Shown one piece after another: positions 9,140-16,786 of a stretch of DNA of 64,000 nt. The translations under genes and the position numbers were made by a program. How positions within the stretch are numbered: the stretch's first letter is position 1; every line of letters starts with the position of its first letter. Under the pieces are notes generated by a model. That model ran no database searches. It worked only from the letters and a program-made list of their open reading frames with translations, and was not told the origin of the DNA. Origin of the DNA: Streptomyces sp. NBC_00554 (GTDB lineage: Bacteria > Actinomycetota > Actinomycetes > Streptomycetales > Streptomycetaceae); assembly GCF_041431135.1 (NCBI RefSeq), contig NZ_CP107799.1, positions 7,254,001 to 7,318,000 of the forward strand, written 5' to 3'.

Positions 9140-9338
9140 GTTTTTCGCCCCCTCCGCCCCTTCCCGTCCCGTTCCTGGGGGCTGCCGCCCCCAGACCCCC
9201 GCTTTCGGCCTGGACGGCCTCGTCCTCAAACGCCGGACGGGCTGAGTAGTTCAGCCCCTCCGGCGTTTGAGGAGCGGGGGTTTGGGGGCGGAGCCCCCAA
9301 GGGACGGGAATGGGAAGGGGCGGAGGGGGCGAAAAAAC
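9140..9338. repeat. Long palindromic intergenic repeat, copy 1
   Basis: A 199-bp nearly continuous inverted repeat begins with a T run and ends with an A run. Its outer arms are CGCCCCCTCCGCCCC and the reverse complement. The middle arms are around CCCCCAGACCCCCGCT, and the inner arms are TCCTCAAACGCCGG and CCGGCGTTTGAGGA around a 5-base loop. Two related copies lie at 21759-21960 and 40994-41156. It can fold into one very long hairpin and probably terminates transcription of the hydrolase gene in both directions. Confidence 0.85.
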
Positions 9339-9354
9339 ACCCCACCCCCGACCG

Positions 9355-9366
9355 TAGAATCACGAC
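9355..9366 (+). promoter_or_regulatory. Leaderless-type -10 element for the Rsm22-like gene
   Basis: TAGAAT at 9355-9360 ends six bases before the GTG start, and there is no Shine-Dalgarno sequence. Confidence 0.5.
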
Positions 9367-10350
9367 GTGACCGCCGCCGAAACCCTCCGCACCGCCCTCG
9401 CCGGCCTCCTCGACGGCCTCCCCCCGAAGGCAGCCACCCAGGCGGTCGAGCGGCTGATCGCGACCTACCGGGGCCGCACCCCCACCCACACCCCGATCCT
9501 CCGCGACCGCGAGGACGTGATTGCGTACGCCGCGTACCGGATGCCCGCGACCTTCGAGGCGGTACGCACGGCGCTCAGCGAGTTCGCGGACGCCGCCCCG
9601 GCCTGGGCACCGGACAGCCACGTGGACATCGGCGGCGGCACCGGCGCCGCGACCTGGGCGGTGAACGCGACCTGGGAGGGCACGCGCCCGGTGACGGTCC
9701 TCGACTGGGCCGAACCGGCGCTCGCGCTGGGCCGGGAAATCGCCGCGGCGAACCCGGAGTTGAAGGCCGCCGAGTGGCACCGCTCTCGTATCGGAGCGGC
9801 GCTCACCATCGAGAGCACTGATCTCGTCACCGTCTCCTACGTCCTCGGCGAACTGACCGACGCCGACCGCGCCTCCGTGGTCGACGCCGCCGCGTCCGCC
9901 GCCCAGGCCGTCGTGATCATCGAGCCCGGCACCCCCGACGGCTACGCCCGCGTCATCGACGCCCGCGACCGCCTGATCGGCGCCGGGTTCCGGATCGCCG
10001 CACCCTGTCCGCACAGCGCACGCTGCCCCATCGTCCCCGGCGAGGACTGGTGCCACTTCTCGGCCCGGGTCAGCCGTTCCTCCCTGCACCGCCAGGTCAA
10101 GGGCGGCTCCCTGCCGTACGAGGACGAGAAGTTCAGCTATGTCGCCGCGACCCGCTTCCCGCCGGCCCCGGCCCCCTCCCGCGTCGTCCGCAAGCCCCAG
10201 ATCCGCAAGGGCCAGGTACTCCTGGAACTGTGCGAACCCGACGAGTCCCTGCGCCGGGAGACGGTGACCAAGCGCCACGGCCTGCTGTACCGGGCGGCCC
10301 GCGACGCGGCCTGGGGCGACGCCTGGCCGCCGCCGCCCCAGGGCGACTAA
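9367..10350 (+). CDS. Rsm22-like SAM-dependent methyltransferase (small ribosomal subunit family)
   Basis: This 327-aa protein has a class I methyltransferase core with the SAM motif HVDIGGGTGAATWAV (about residues 86-100) and VLDWAEPALALG after strand 2. The C-terminal half has the family's cysteine-rich segment CPHSARCPIVPGEDWCHFSARV. This Cys set is characteristic of Rsm22 proteins, where it binds metal. The mitochondrial relatives are involved in small ribosomal subunit assembly; the bacterial role is not established. The GTG start has no ribosome site but has TAGAAT six bases before it. Its stop overlaps the stop of the convergent DUF6243-like gene by four bases. Confidence 0.85.
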   Translation: MTAAETLRTALAGLLDGLPPKAATQAVERLIATYRGRTPTHTPILRDREDVIAYAAYRMPATFEAVRTALSEFADAAPAWAPDSHVDIGGGTGAATWAVNATWEGTRPVTVLDWAEPALALGREIAAANPELKAAEWHRSRIGAALTIESTDLVTVSYVLGELTDADRASVVDAAASAAQAVVIIEPGTPDGYARVIDARDRLIGAGFRIAAPCPHSARCPIVPGEDWCHFSARVSRSSLHRQVKGGSLPYEDEKFSYVAATRFPPAPAPSRVVRKPQIRKGQVLLELCEPDESLRRETVTKRHGLLYRAARDAAWGDAWPPPPQGD

Positions 10351-10589
10351 CCCCGCTCCTCCTCCGCACGGTCCTCCGCGTGGCCATCCACGCGTTCCTC
10401 CGCACGTCCGTCCGCAGGTCCCTCCGCGCGGCTCTCCTGCAGCCTGCGCAGCAGCTCCCGCTTCTGGCTCTGCGGATCCTGGCCCCCGCCGACCTGCTTG
10501 CCCCGGCCCCCGCCGCGCAGCGCCTTGCGGCCCAGGTTGCTGCGGGTTCCGCCGACGCCCAGCATGTTTCCGTTTCCGCCTCGGCTCAT
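10347..10589 (-). CDS. Small Gly/Arg-rich protein, DUF6243-like
   Basis: This 80-aa protein begins MSRGGNGNMLGVGGTR, continues with LGRKALRGGGRGKQVGGG, and then has a charged helix containing QKRELLRRLQ. This matches my recollection of the Streptomyces-wide family DUF6243, whose function is unknown. The acidic tail with repeated AE/DG/ER looks specific to this copy. A strong GGAGAGGGAGA precedes the ATG. It faces a TetR gene across a 102-bp region holding two palindromes, so the TetR protein may control it. Confidence 0.7.
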   Translation of the reverse strand: MSRGGNGNMLGVGGTRSNLGRKALRGGGRGKQVGGGQDPQSQKRELLRRLQESRAEGPADGRAEERVDGHAEDRAEEERG

Positions 10590-10614
10590 CTCGGTCTCCC
10601 TCTCCGGTCAGCAA

Positions 10615-10631
10615 CGAGACGGTTCGTCTCG
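10615..10631. promoter_or_regulatory. TetR-type operator 1
   Basis: A perfect inverted repeat, CGAGACG-GTT-CGTCTCG, lies between the DUF6243-like gene and the TetR gene. Confidence 0.7.
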
Positions 10632-10653
10632 CCAGATGCTCACCACTGTCCGG

Positions 10654-10670
10654 CGAGACGCATCGTCTTG
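10654..10670. promoter_or_regulatory. TetR-type operator 2 with leaderless promoter
   Basis: CGAGACG-CAT-CGTCTTG repeats operator 1 with one mismatch, centred 39 bp further on. It covers the position expected for the -35 box of the TetR gene. TAAATT at 10680-10685 ends six bases before the ATG, fitting an autoregulated leaderless transcript. Confidence 0.7.
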
Positions 10671-10691
10671 TCAACCTGATAAATTCGCCCC

Positions 10692-11363
10692 ATGGTCCAG
10701 AAGCCGCCCGTCCAGAAGCCCTCCCCGCCCTCGGGCAAGCCCACCCCCGACGCCACCCGCCGCAGCGAGAAGTCCCGCCGCGCGATCTACGACGCCGCCC
10801 TCGCCCTCGTCGGCGAGGTCGGCTACCCGAAGACCACCATCGAGGGCATCGCCGCCCGCGCCGGCGTCGGCAAGCAGACGATCTACCGCTGGTGGTCCTC
10901 GAAGGCCGAGGTGCTCCTGGAGGCGTTCATCGACCTCAGCGCCCAGGCGGCGGAGGCCGCGGCCCGGCCCGAGATCCTGGGGGAGCAGGCGGCGTACGAG
11001 ATCCCGGACACCGGTGATCTGGAGGCCGACCTCAAACTGGTCCTGCGTGCCACCGTCGACGAGCTCCTCGACCCCAAGTTCGAGATCCCCTCGCGTGCGC
11101 TGGCCGCCGAGGGCGTCGTCAACAAGGAGGTGGGCGTCGAGTTCGTGACCAAGCTCCTCGAACCCCAGCTCCAGCTGTACGTGAAGCGGCTGCGCTCCGC
11201 CCAGGACGCCGGCCAGGTGCGCCAGGACATCGACCTGCGCATCGCCCTGGAGCTCTGGGTCTCCCCGCTCGCCCAGCGCTGGCTCCAGCACACCGGCCCG
11301 ATCACCTACGACTACACGGACGCCCTCGTCGACTACGCCCTCCACGGCCTCGCCCCACGCTGA
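10692..11363 (+). CDS. TetR/AcrR family transcriptional regulator
   Basis: This 223-aa repressor has an N-terminal helix-turn-helix at residues 30-75 (EKSRRAIYDAALALV, then TTIEGIAARAGVGKQTIYRWW) and a C-terminal ligand domain of the TetR_C type. It probably represses itself and the divergent DUF6243-like gene through the two CGAGACG palindromes upstream. The ligand is unknown. No transporter or enzyme gene adjoins it, which is unusual for a TetR regulator, so its main target may be the small protein gene or lie elsewhere. Confidence 0.9.
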   Translation: MVQKPPVQKPSPPSGKPTPDATRRSEKSRRAIYDAALALVGEVGYPKTTIEGIAARAGVGKQTIYRWWSSKAEVLLEAFIDLSAQAAEAAARPEILGEQAAYEIPDTGDLEADLKLVLRATVDELLDPKFEIPSRALAAEGVVNKEVGVEFVTKLLEPQLQLYVKRLRSAQDAGQVRQDIDLRIALELWVSPLAQRWLQHTGPITYDYTDALVDYALHGLAPR

Positions 11364-11534
11364 GCGCTACCGAGACGGCGAGATAAATCACACCAAAGCA
11401 TGCAAACAGGCCTGATTCCGGCCGAGAGCGCATCGCCCCCACCCACCCCGGATGTCAGCTCTGGCCACCCGGGGCGCAGGATGGTGGGACCATAGGGCAA
11501 GACGTGGGGTATCTAGGGCTAGGCGAGGGGATAC

Positions 11535-12263
11535 ATGAGCGCAGAGTTCGGCCGCCGCTCAGGCGCGCAGGGCAGGATCTCCCAGTGGCTGCGTGGACGC
11601 CGTCCGAAGGAGACCGCCGATGGTGACGGCGGGCGTGAAGCCCTGCTGCTCGCCGCTGCCGCCGCCGGGCTGCCGCTCGCGCAGGCCGCGTACCCCTCCG
11701 GGTACCGGTGCTCCTGTGACCGCGTCGGCTGCCCCACCCCCGCGCGCCACCCCATCTCCTTCGCCTGGCAGACCCAGTCCACGACCGACCGCGCCCAGAT
11801 CGAGCGGTGGGCCCGGCATCAGCCGCAGGCCAACTTCATCACCGCGACCGGCATGGTGCACGACGTCCTCGACGTACCGCTCGACGCGGGGCGCGAGGCG
11901 CTGGAGCGGCTGCTCGCCTCCGGTATCGAGGTCGGACCCGTCGCCCAGTCCGGCGCCGACCGCATGCTCTTCTTCACGGCCACCCGCGGTACGCCCGAGG
12001 ACGAGGACGAGTGGTGGCCCTGCGAGCTGGACTGCCACCCCGAGACGATGGACGAGCACCCGGGCCTGCGCTGGCACTGTCGCGGCTCGTACGTCCTGGT
12101 GCCGCCGGCCCAGCTCCCCGGTGACCTCTCGGTCGACTGGGTACGGGGCCCCGAGCACCCCCTGCCGGACCCGCTCACCATCCTCGAAATCCTGACCGAC
12201 GCCTGCGCCCGCTACGCCGGCGACGGCACGGAGCAGCTGGCGGCCTGGCCCCACCGGGGCTGA
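11535..12263 (+). CDS. Primase-polymerase-like (prim-pol N-terminal domain) protein
   Basis: This 242-aa protein resembles the single-domain bifunctional DNA primase/polymerase proteins common in Streptomyces. It has the HPISFAW and GCPTPARHP segments near residues 65-80 with cysteines (SCDRVGC) as in the Zn-binding prim-pol N-terminus. It then has ATGMVHDVLDVP and later RGSYVLVPP, corresponding to the catalytic core region. Full-length prim-pols from mobile elements are fused to a helicase; this one is not. Whether it still has polymerase activity is unknown. It stands alone, with only weak ribosome-site sequence (GAGGGG) upstream. Confidence 0.65.
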   Translation: MSAEFGRRSGAQGRISQWLRGRRPKETADGDGGREALLLAAAAAGLPLAQAAYPSGYRCSCDRVGCPTPARHPISFAWQTQSTTDRAQIERWARHQPQANFITATGMVHDVLDVPLDAGREALERLLASGIEVGPVAQSGADRMLFFTATRGTPEDEDEWWPCELDCHPETMDEHPGLRWHCRGSYVLVPPAQLPGDLSVDWVRGPEHPLPDPLTILEILTDACARYAGDGTEQLAAWPHRG

Positions 12264-12277
12264 ACCGCTCGCCTCCG

Positions 12278-13300
12278 CTACTCGCCCTTCGCCCCCGTCA
12301 GCCCCTGCACCCGGCTCAGGAACTTCACCTGCTGGTCCCCCGACCCCTTCGCCGGGTCGAGGACCGCCTCGTTGGCGACGAACTCCAGCGTGAGGGCCTG
12401 CTTCACCTCGCCCGTCATCAGGGCCTTGATGTTCGCGTCGGTGACGTTGATGTCGACGCCCTGCGCCGCGGTCTGCTTCTCGAAGTGGCGGGTGGTGAAG
12501 AAGACCAGCGCGCCGCCGTCCTTGGTGCGCAGCCCGACGGGGGCGTAGTCACCGGAGTTGAGCGGCTCGTCGACGTACTGCCGGGCCAGGCCCGGCTTGC
12601 TCTCGTTCTTCTCGCGCAGGGCCCGCAACTCGGAGGTGTAGGCGCCCGGCGCGAAGGTGTCGCCGCCGCTCGCCAGATAGGTCGCGTACGCCTGGCCCAG
12701 CTTGTCCGGCTCGACCGCGAGGGCCGCGTCGTCCGCGGTGACCGGCTGCGCCCAGCCGTCCGCGTCCTTCTCGAACTCCGGTATGCCGTCGGCGGCGAGA
12801 ACGGTCAGATACGAGGCCTCCCACACGTCGCTCGCGCTGCCCCGGGTGAACACCACCAGCCAACGGGTGTCGTCCGAGCCCTTGTTGGAGTCGGTGTCGG
12901 CCAGGAACCAGCGCGGCCAGCCCGCCTTCTCGGGGATGGTGAACTTCGCGTCGGTCAGCTCCAGCGGAGAGTGCGCCGCGTTGCCTGCCGGGCTGTTCTT
13001 GTGCCCGGCCTCCAGCTTCGCGCCGTCGATGTCCGCGAGCGGGCCGGTGACCTGGCCGGCGTCCAGCGAGCGGTCGTACGCCTTGTCCGCCTCGTTGTAC
13101 GCGGTGGTGAAGTCCTTGAGCGCGCGGGCGGCTTCCGCCTGGGTCGCCGCCGGCACGATCTCCCGCTCCCCGTGCACGACCACGCAGCCGCTCGCCGTCA
13201 AGGACAGAACGGTCACCGCGCCCGTCGCCAGGGCGAATTGGCCGCTACTACGAAGCCTTCGAATGGTGCGATCCCCGCGAACCCTGCGATCCCTGCTCAT
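12278..13300 (-). CDS. Predicted lipoprotein of unknown function
   Basis: This 340-aa exported lipoprotein has basic residues, a hydrophobic stretch (about residues 22-35) and the lipobox LTASGC, so Cys39 would be lipidated. The rest is a soluble extracellular domain with no motif I recognise. The start overlaps the end of efeU by 53 bases on the same strand. No later start would leave a full signal peptide, so translation is probably coupled to efeU. That position suggests, but does not show, a role in the iron system. Confidence 0.75.
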   Translation of the reverse strand: MSRDRRVRGDRTIRRLRSSGQFALATGAVTVLSLTASGCVVVHGEREIVPAATQAEAARALKDFTTAYNEADKAYDRSLDAGQVTGPLADIDGAKLEAGHKNSPAGNAAHSPLELTDAKFTIPEKAGWPRWFLADTDSNKGSDDTRWLVVFTRGSASDVWEASYLTVLAADGIPEFEKDADGWAQPVTADDAALAVEPDKLGQAYATYLASGGDTFAPGAYTSELRALREKNESKPGLARQYVDEPLNSGDYAPVGLRTKDGGALVFFTTRHFEKQTAAQGVDINVTDANIKALMTGEVKQALTLEFVANEAVLDPAKGSGDQQVKFLSRVQGLTGAKGE

Positions 13301-14138
13301 CAGGCGTCTTCACCCTCCCCTTCCCGGAGGCGAACCCTACCGGGGCGAGGAAAATCGCGAGAGTCGGGATCAGGTACAGCGCCCACACCGTGACCTGGAG
13401 GACGGTCGGATCGGGCTGGAAGTTGAAGACGCCCTTGAGGAGGGTGCCGTACCAACTGTCCGGCGGGATGGCGCCGCTGATGTCGAACGCCTTGTTCGTC
13501 AGGCCCGGCAGGAAGTCGGCCTCCTGGAGGTCGTGGAAGCCGTACGCCAGCACGCCCGCGGCGACCACGACCAGCATGCCGCCGGTCCAGGTGAAGAACT
13601 TGGCCAGGTTGATGCGCAGCGCACCCCGGTAGAACAGCCAGCCGAGCAGCACCGCCGTGGCGAGGCCGAGCAGCGCGCCGAGCAGCGGCTTGAACGTGCC
13701 GTCCTCGGAACCGGCCGCGTGCACCGAGGTCCACACGAACAGCGAGGTCTCCAGGCCCTCCCGGCCGACCGCCAGGAACGCGGTGGCCACCAGCGCCCCC
13801 GTGCCCATCAGCAGCGCCGAGTCCAGCTTTCCGTGCAGCTCCGCCTTCAGATGCCGGGCCGTGCGCCGCATCCAGAAGACCATCCAGGTCACCAGGCCCA
13901 CGGCGACGATCGACAGCGAACCGCCGAGCAGCTCCTGCGCCTTGAACGTCATCTCCTGCGAGCCGTACTCCAGGGCGAAGCCGAAGCCGAGCGAGATCAG
14001 CACCGCGACGCCGATGCCGATCCAGATCGGCCGCAGCGCTTCACGGTGCTTGGTCTTCACCAGATAGGCGACGAGGATGCAGACGACCAGGCTGGCTTCC
14101 AGCCCCTCGCGCAGGCCGATCAGATAGTTCGCGAACAC
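13248..14138 (-). CDS. efeU: EfeU / FTR1-type ferrous iron permease
   Basis: This 296-aa protein has seven predicted membrane segments and the two iron-translocation motifs of the FTR1 family, REGLEAS in helix 1 (about residues 9-15) and REGLETS in helix 4. It imports Fe2+/Fe3+ in cooperation with EfeO and EfeB. The start is a GTG at 14138 with GGAGG eight bases upstream, two bases after the efeB stop, so the pair is translationally coupled. A longer in-frame reading to 14645 runs antisense-like through efeB and was rejected. The hydrophilic C-terminal tail is Ser/Gly/His-rich. Confidence 0.93.
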   Translation of the reverse strand: MFANYLIGLREGLEASLVVCILVAYLVKTKHREALRPIWIGIGVAVLISLGFGFALEYGSQEMTFKAQELLGGSLSIVAVGLVTWMVFWMRRTARHLKAELHGKLDSALLMGTGALVATAFLAVGREGLETSLFVWTSVHAAGSEDGTFKPLLGALLGLATAVLLGWLFYRGALRINLAKFFTWTGGMLVVVAAGVLAYGFHDLQEADFLPGLTNKAFDISGAIPPDSWYGTLLKGVFNFQPDPTVLQVTVWALYLIPTLAIFLAPVGFASGKGRVKTPDEQGSQGSRGSHHSKAS

Positions 14139-14140
14139 GG

Positions 14141-15400
14141 CTACGCCTCCTTGGAGAACAGCGTCCGGCCCCACCAGTCGTCCTTGTCCCGGACGCCCGG
14201 TGGGATCGCGAAGACCGCCGAACCCACGTGCTGGATGTACTCGTTGAGCGTGTCGATGGCCAGGTTGCGCTGCACCGGGATGAAGCCGGTGCGCACATCG
14301 CGCTGGTACGCGAGGAAGAACAGGCCCGCGTCGAGGCGGCCCAGGCCGTCCGTGCCGTCGGTGAAGGAGTAGCCGCGGCGCAGCAGCGTCGCCCCGTCGT
14401 TGGAGTCGGGGTGCGCGAGCCGTACGTGCGCGTCGGGCTTCATCGCCTTCAGGAACGGCTCGTCGCGCTCCTTCGCCTTGCCGACGGGGGCGCCCTCCGC
14501 CTTGTCGCGGCCGAAGATGTCCTCCTGCTCCTGGAGCGGAGTCCGGTCCCAGGTCTCGATGTTCATCCGGATCCGCCGGGCGACGAGGTACGAACCCCCG
14601 GTCATCCAGGCCGAGTTCTCGTCGACTGCCTTCTCGTCCACCCACACGAACTTCTTCAGCCGGTCGGTCTCCGTCCCCGCGATGTTGCGGGTGCCGTCCT
14701 TGAAGCCCATGAGGTTGCGAGGGGTCTGCGCGTCCGGCGTCGTCGAGGAGGTCTTGCCGAAGCCCAGCTGGGACCAGCGCATCACGACCTTGCCGAAGCC
14801 GATCCGGGCCAGGTTGCGGATCGCGTGCACCGCGACCTGCGGGTCGTCCGCGCAGGCCTGGATGCAGAGATCGCCGCCGCTGCGGTTCCTGTCCAGGTTG
14901 TCGCCCGCGAACTTCGGCAGGTCGACGAGAGCCGCCGGCCGCCGGCCGGCGAGATCGAACTTCTCGAACAGGGACGGCCCGAAGCCGATGGTGAGGGTCA
15001 GCCGCGAGGGCTTGAGGCCCAGCGCCTCACCGGTGTCGTCCGGCGGCGCCTCGGCCAGACCGCCGTACGCCCCCTCGCCGACCGCCTGCCCGGCGGTGAC
15101 CCGCCGCGCCGCCTCGGTCCAGTCCTTCAGCAGCTGTACGAACGCGGCGCGGTCGTCCGTCTTCACGTCGAACGCGGCGAAGTGCAGCCGGTCCTGCACC
15201 GGAGTCGCGATGCCCGCCTGGTTCGCTCCGTGGAAGGCGATCGCGGCGCCGGACTCGGCGGCCGCCGGATCCACGTCATTGCCCGTACGGGTCATGGCCA
15301 CCGCGCCACCGGCCGCGGCGGCACCGAGCGCGAGCCCGGCACCGCCCCAGCCGATCAGCGAACGCCGGGAGGGGGTGGAAGCGCTGGAGGTGTCCGTCAT
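14141..15400 (-). CDS. efeB: EfeB deferrochelatase / DyP-type heme peroxidase
   Basis: This 419-aa Tat-exported heme protein has SRRSLIGWGGAG at residues 11-22 followed by an alanine-rich core. The dye-decolourising peroxidase fold has the distal motif GFKDGTRN (catalytic Asp) and a downstream Arg within RRIRMN. In EfeUOB systems this enzyme oxidises ferrous iron or removes iron from heme outside the membrane before uptake through EfeU. It lies between efeO (13-base gap) and efeU (2-base gap) in one operon. GACGAGGGACC precedes its ATG. Confidence 0.93.
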   Translation of the reverse strand: MTDTSSASTPSRRSLIGWGGAGLALGAAAAGGAVAMTRTGNDVDPAAAESGAAIAFHGANQAGIATPVQDRLHFAAFDVKTDDRAAFVQLLKDWTEAARRVTAGQAVGEGAYGGLAEAPPDDTGEALGLKPSRLTLTIGFGPSLFEKFDLAGRRPAALVDLPKFAGDNLDRNRSGGDLCIQACADDPQVAVHAIRNLARIGFGKVVMRWSQLGFGKTSSTTPDAQTPRNLMGFKDGTRNIAGTETDRLKKFVWVDEKAVDENSAWMTGGSYLVARRIRMNIETWDRTPLQEQEDIFGRDKAEGAPVGKAKERDEPFLKAMKPDAHVRLAHPDSNDGATLLRRGYSFTDGTDGLGRLDAGLFFLAYQRDVRTGFIPVQRNLAIDTLNEYIQHVGSAVFAIPPGVRDKDDWWGRTLFSKEA

Positions 15401-15413
15401 GGTGGTCCCTCGT

Positions 15414-16568
15414 CTACTTCACGACAGCGGCGGCGAGCTTGGACAGGGGCTCGGCGAGCGCGTTGACCGCGTCCGAGAGCTCCTTGCGGTCGGCGGCGCC
15501 GACCTTGTCGTACGAGGTGAACTCGTAGGAGGTCTTGTCCTCGCGGTACTGGTCGAGCAGCGTGTTCAGCGCCGCGAACTGCTTGTCGAGTTCCTTCGTC
15601 AGTGCCGCGTCGTTCTCGGCGGCGACCGGCTTCAGGAGGGTGTACGACTCCTCCGCGCCCTCGACGTTGGCCTTGAAGTCGACCAGGTCGGTGTGCGAGT
15701 AGAACTCTTCCTCGCCGGTGACCTTGCCGGTGGCGACCTCGTCGAGGAGCTCCTTGGCGCCGTTGGCCATGGAGGTCGGGGTGATCTCGGCGGTGCCGAC
15801 GCGCTTCTGCCAGTCGGTCAGGTCGGTGACCAACTGGTCGGCGAGCTCGGAGTCGCGGTCGGTGAGCTTCTTGTCCTTCCAGAGCGAGCGCTCCAGACGG
15901 TGCCAGCCGGTCCAGTCCGTCTCCGGGTCCTGGCCCTCCTCCAGACCGTCCTCGCGGACGTCGACCTTCGGGTCGATGTCACCGAAGGCCTCGGCGACGG
16001 GCTCGGTGCGCTCCCAGCCGATGCGCGAGGGCGCGTACGCCGCCTTCGCGGCCTCCAGGTCGCCGGCCTTGACGGCGTCGGTGAAGACCTTGACCTTGGG
16101 CAGCGTCTCGTCGGCCTGCGCCTGCGCGTACTTGCGGTAGGCGGCGACGGCCTTGTCGAGCCGCGGGTCGCGCTTGGCGACCGTGCCGCCGGTGGCCTTG
16201 ACGTCCTGGCGTATGCCGTCGCCCTTCATGCCGGGCTTGCAGGCGATCGTGTAGTCGCCGGCCTTCACCTCGGCGGTGACCGTCTGCTTGGTGCCCGGGC
16301 CGATGTTCTCGCGCTCGGTGACGATCCGGTCGTCCGGGAAGAGGAGGTACATCTCGGTCACCTTGGAGCCCTTGTTCTCCACGGCGATCTCGACGTGCCC
16401 GGCGGGGAACTCCTTCTTGGACACCTCGCACTTGGAGTCGGTGGCGGTCACTTCGATGAGGTTGTCACCGCTGGACGAGGCGTTGCTCTTCTCTGTGCAG
16501 CCCGTGACGGCGGTCAGGGCCGCCGCGGCGGCGACGGCGGTGGCGACGGAGAGTCGGACGGGGCGCAT
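15414..16568 (-). CDS. efeO: EfeO iron-uptake lipoprotein (cupredoxin + imelysin/M75)
   Basis: This 384-aa lipoprotein has signal and lipobox LTAVTGC, then a cupredoxin-like domain (about residues 45-125), then a helical imelysin domain. The imelysin domain carries HRLERSLW, the HxxE metal motif typical of EfeO. It captures ferric iron outside the membrane and passes it to EfeB and EfeU. The ATG at 16568 starts just before the signal sequence; an in-frame ATG at 16601 would add 11 residues. Two overlapping-spaced iron boxes lie 49-87 bases upstream, so the efeOBU operon is probably repressed by a DmdR/IdeR protein in iron sufficiency. Confidence 0.92.
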   Translation of the reverse strand: MRPVRLSVATAVAAAAALTAVTGCTEKSNASSSGDNLIEVTATDSKCEVSKKEFPAGHVEIAVENKGSKVTEMYLLFPDDRIVTERENIGPGTKQTVTAEVKAGDYTIACKPGMKGDGIRQDVKATGGTVAKRDPRLDKAVAAYRKYAQAQADETLPKVKVFTDAVKAGDLEAAKAAYAPSRIGWERTEPVAEAFGDIDPKVDVREDGLEEGQDPETDWTGWHRLERSLWKDKKLTDRDSELADQLVTDLTDWQKRVGTAEITPTSMANGAKELLDEVATGKVTGEEEFYSHTDLVDFKANVEGAEESYTLLKPVAAENDAALTKELDKQFAALNTLLDQYREDKTSYEFTSYDKVGAADRKELSDAVNALAEPLSKLAAAVVK

Positions 16569-16616
16569 ACGGGCTCCAAGGCGAGGGCTCTGCGGGTTCA
16601 CGGGGAGTGCATAGAT

Positions 16617-16635
16617 CCAGGTGAGGCCGACCTAA
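16617..16635 (-). promoter_or_regulatory. Iron box 1 of efeO (DmdR/IdeR type)
   Basis: On the minus strand this 19-mer reads TTAGGTCGGCCTCACCTGG, close to the actinobacterial iron-box consensus TTAGGTTAGGCTAACCTAA. Confidence 0.75.
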
Positions 16636-16636
16636 C

Positions 16637-16655
16637 TTATCTGAGGCTTACCTGA
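16637..16655 (-). promoter_or_regulatory. Iron box 2 of efeO
   Basis: The plus-strand 19-mer TTATCTGAGGCTTACCTGA matches about 14 of 19 consensus positions and starts one base after box 1, giving a tandem arrangement. Confidence 0.6.
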
Positions 16656-16786
16656 GTACTACCCGTCCGTCCAGTGATTCAGCTCTCATGGACGGTGTAT
16701 GGGCTCGGCTTGATCACGGTGGCTCAATCCGCACCCCATGGAACGGCAAAGAGCGGGTCAAAAGCCGCGGAGTGTCAACCGGATTG

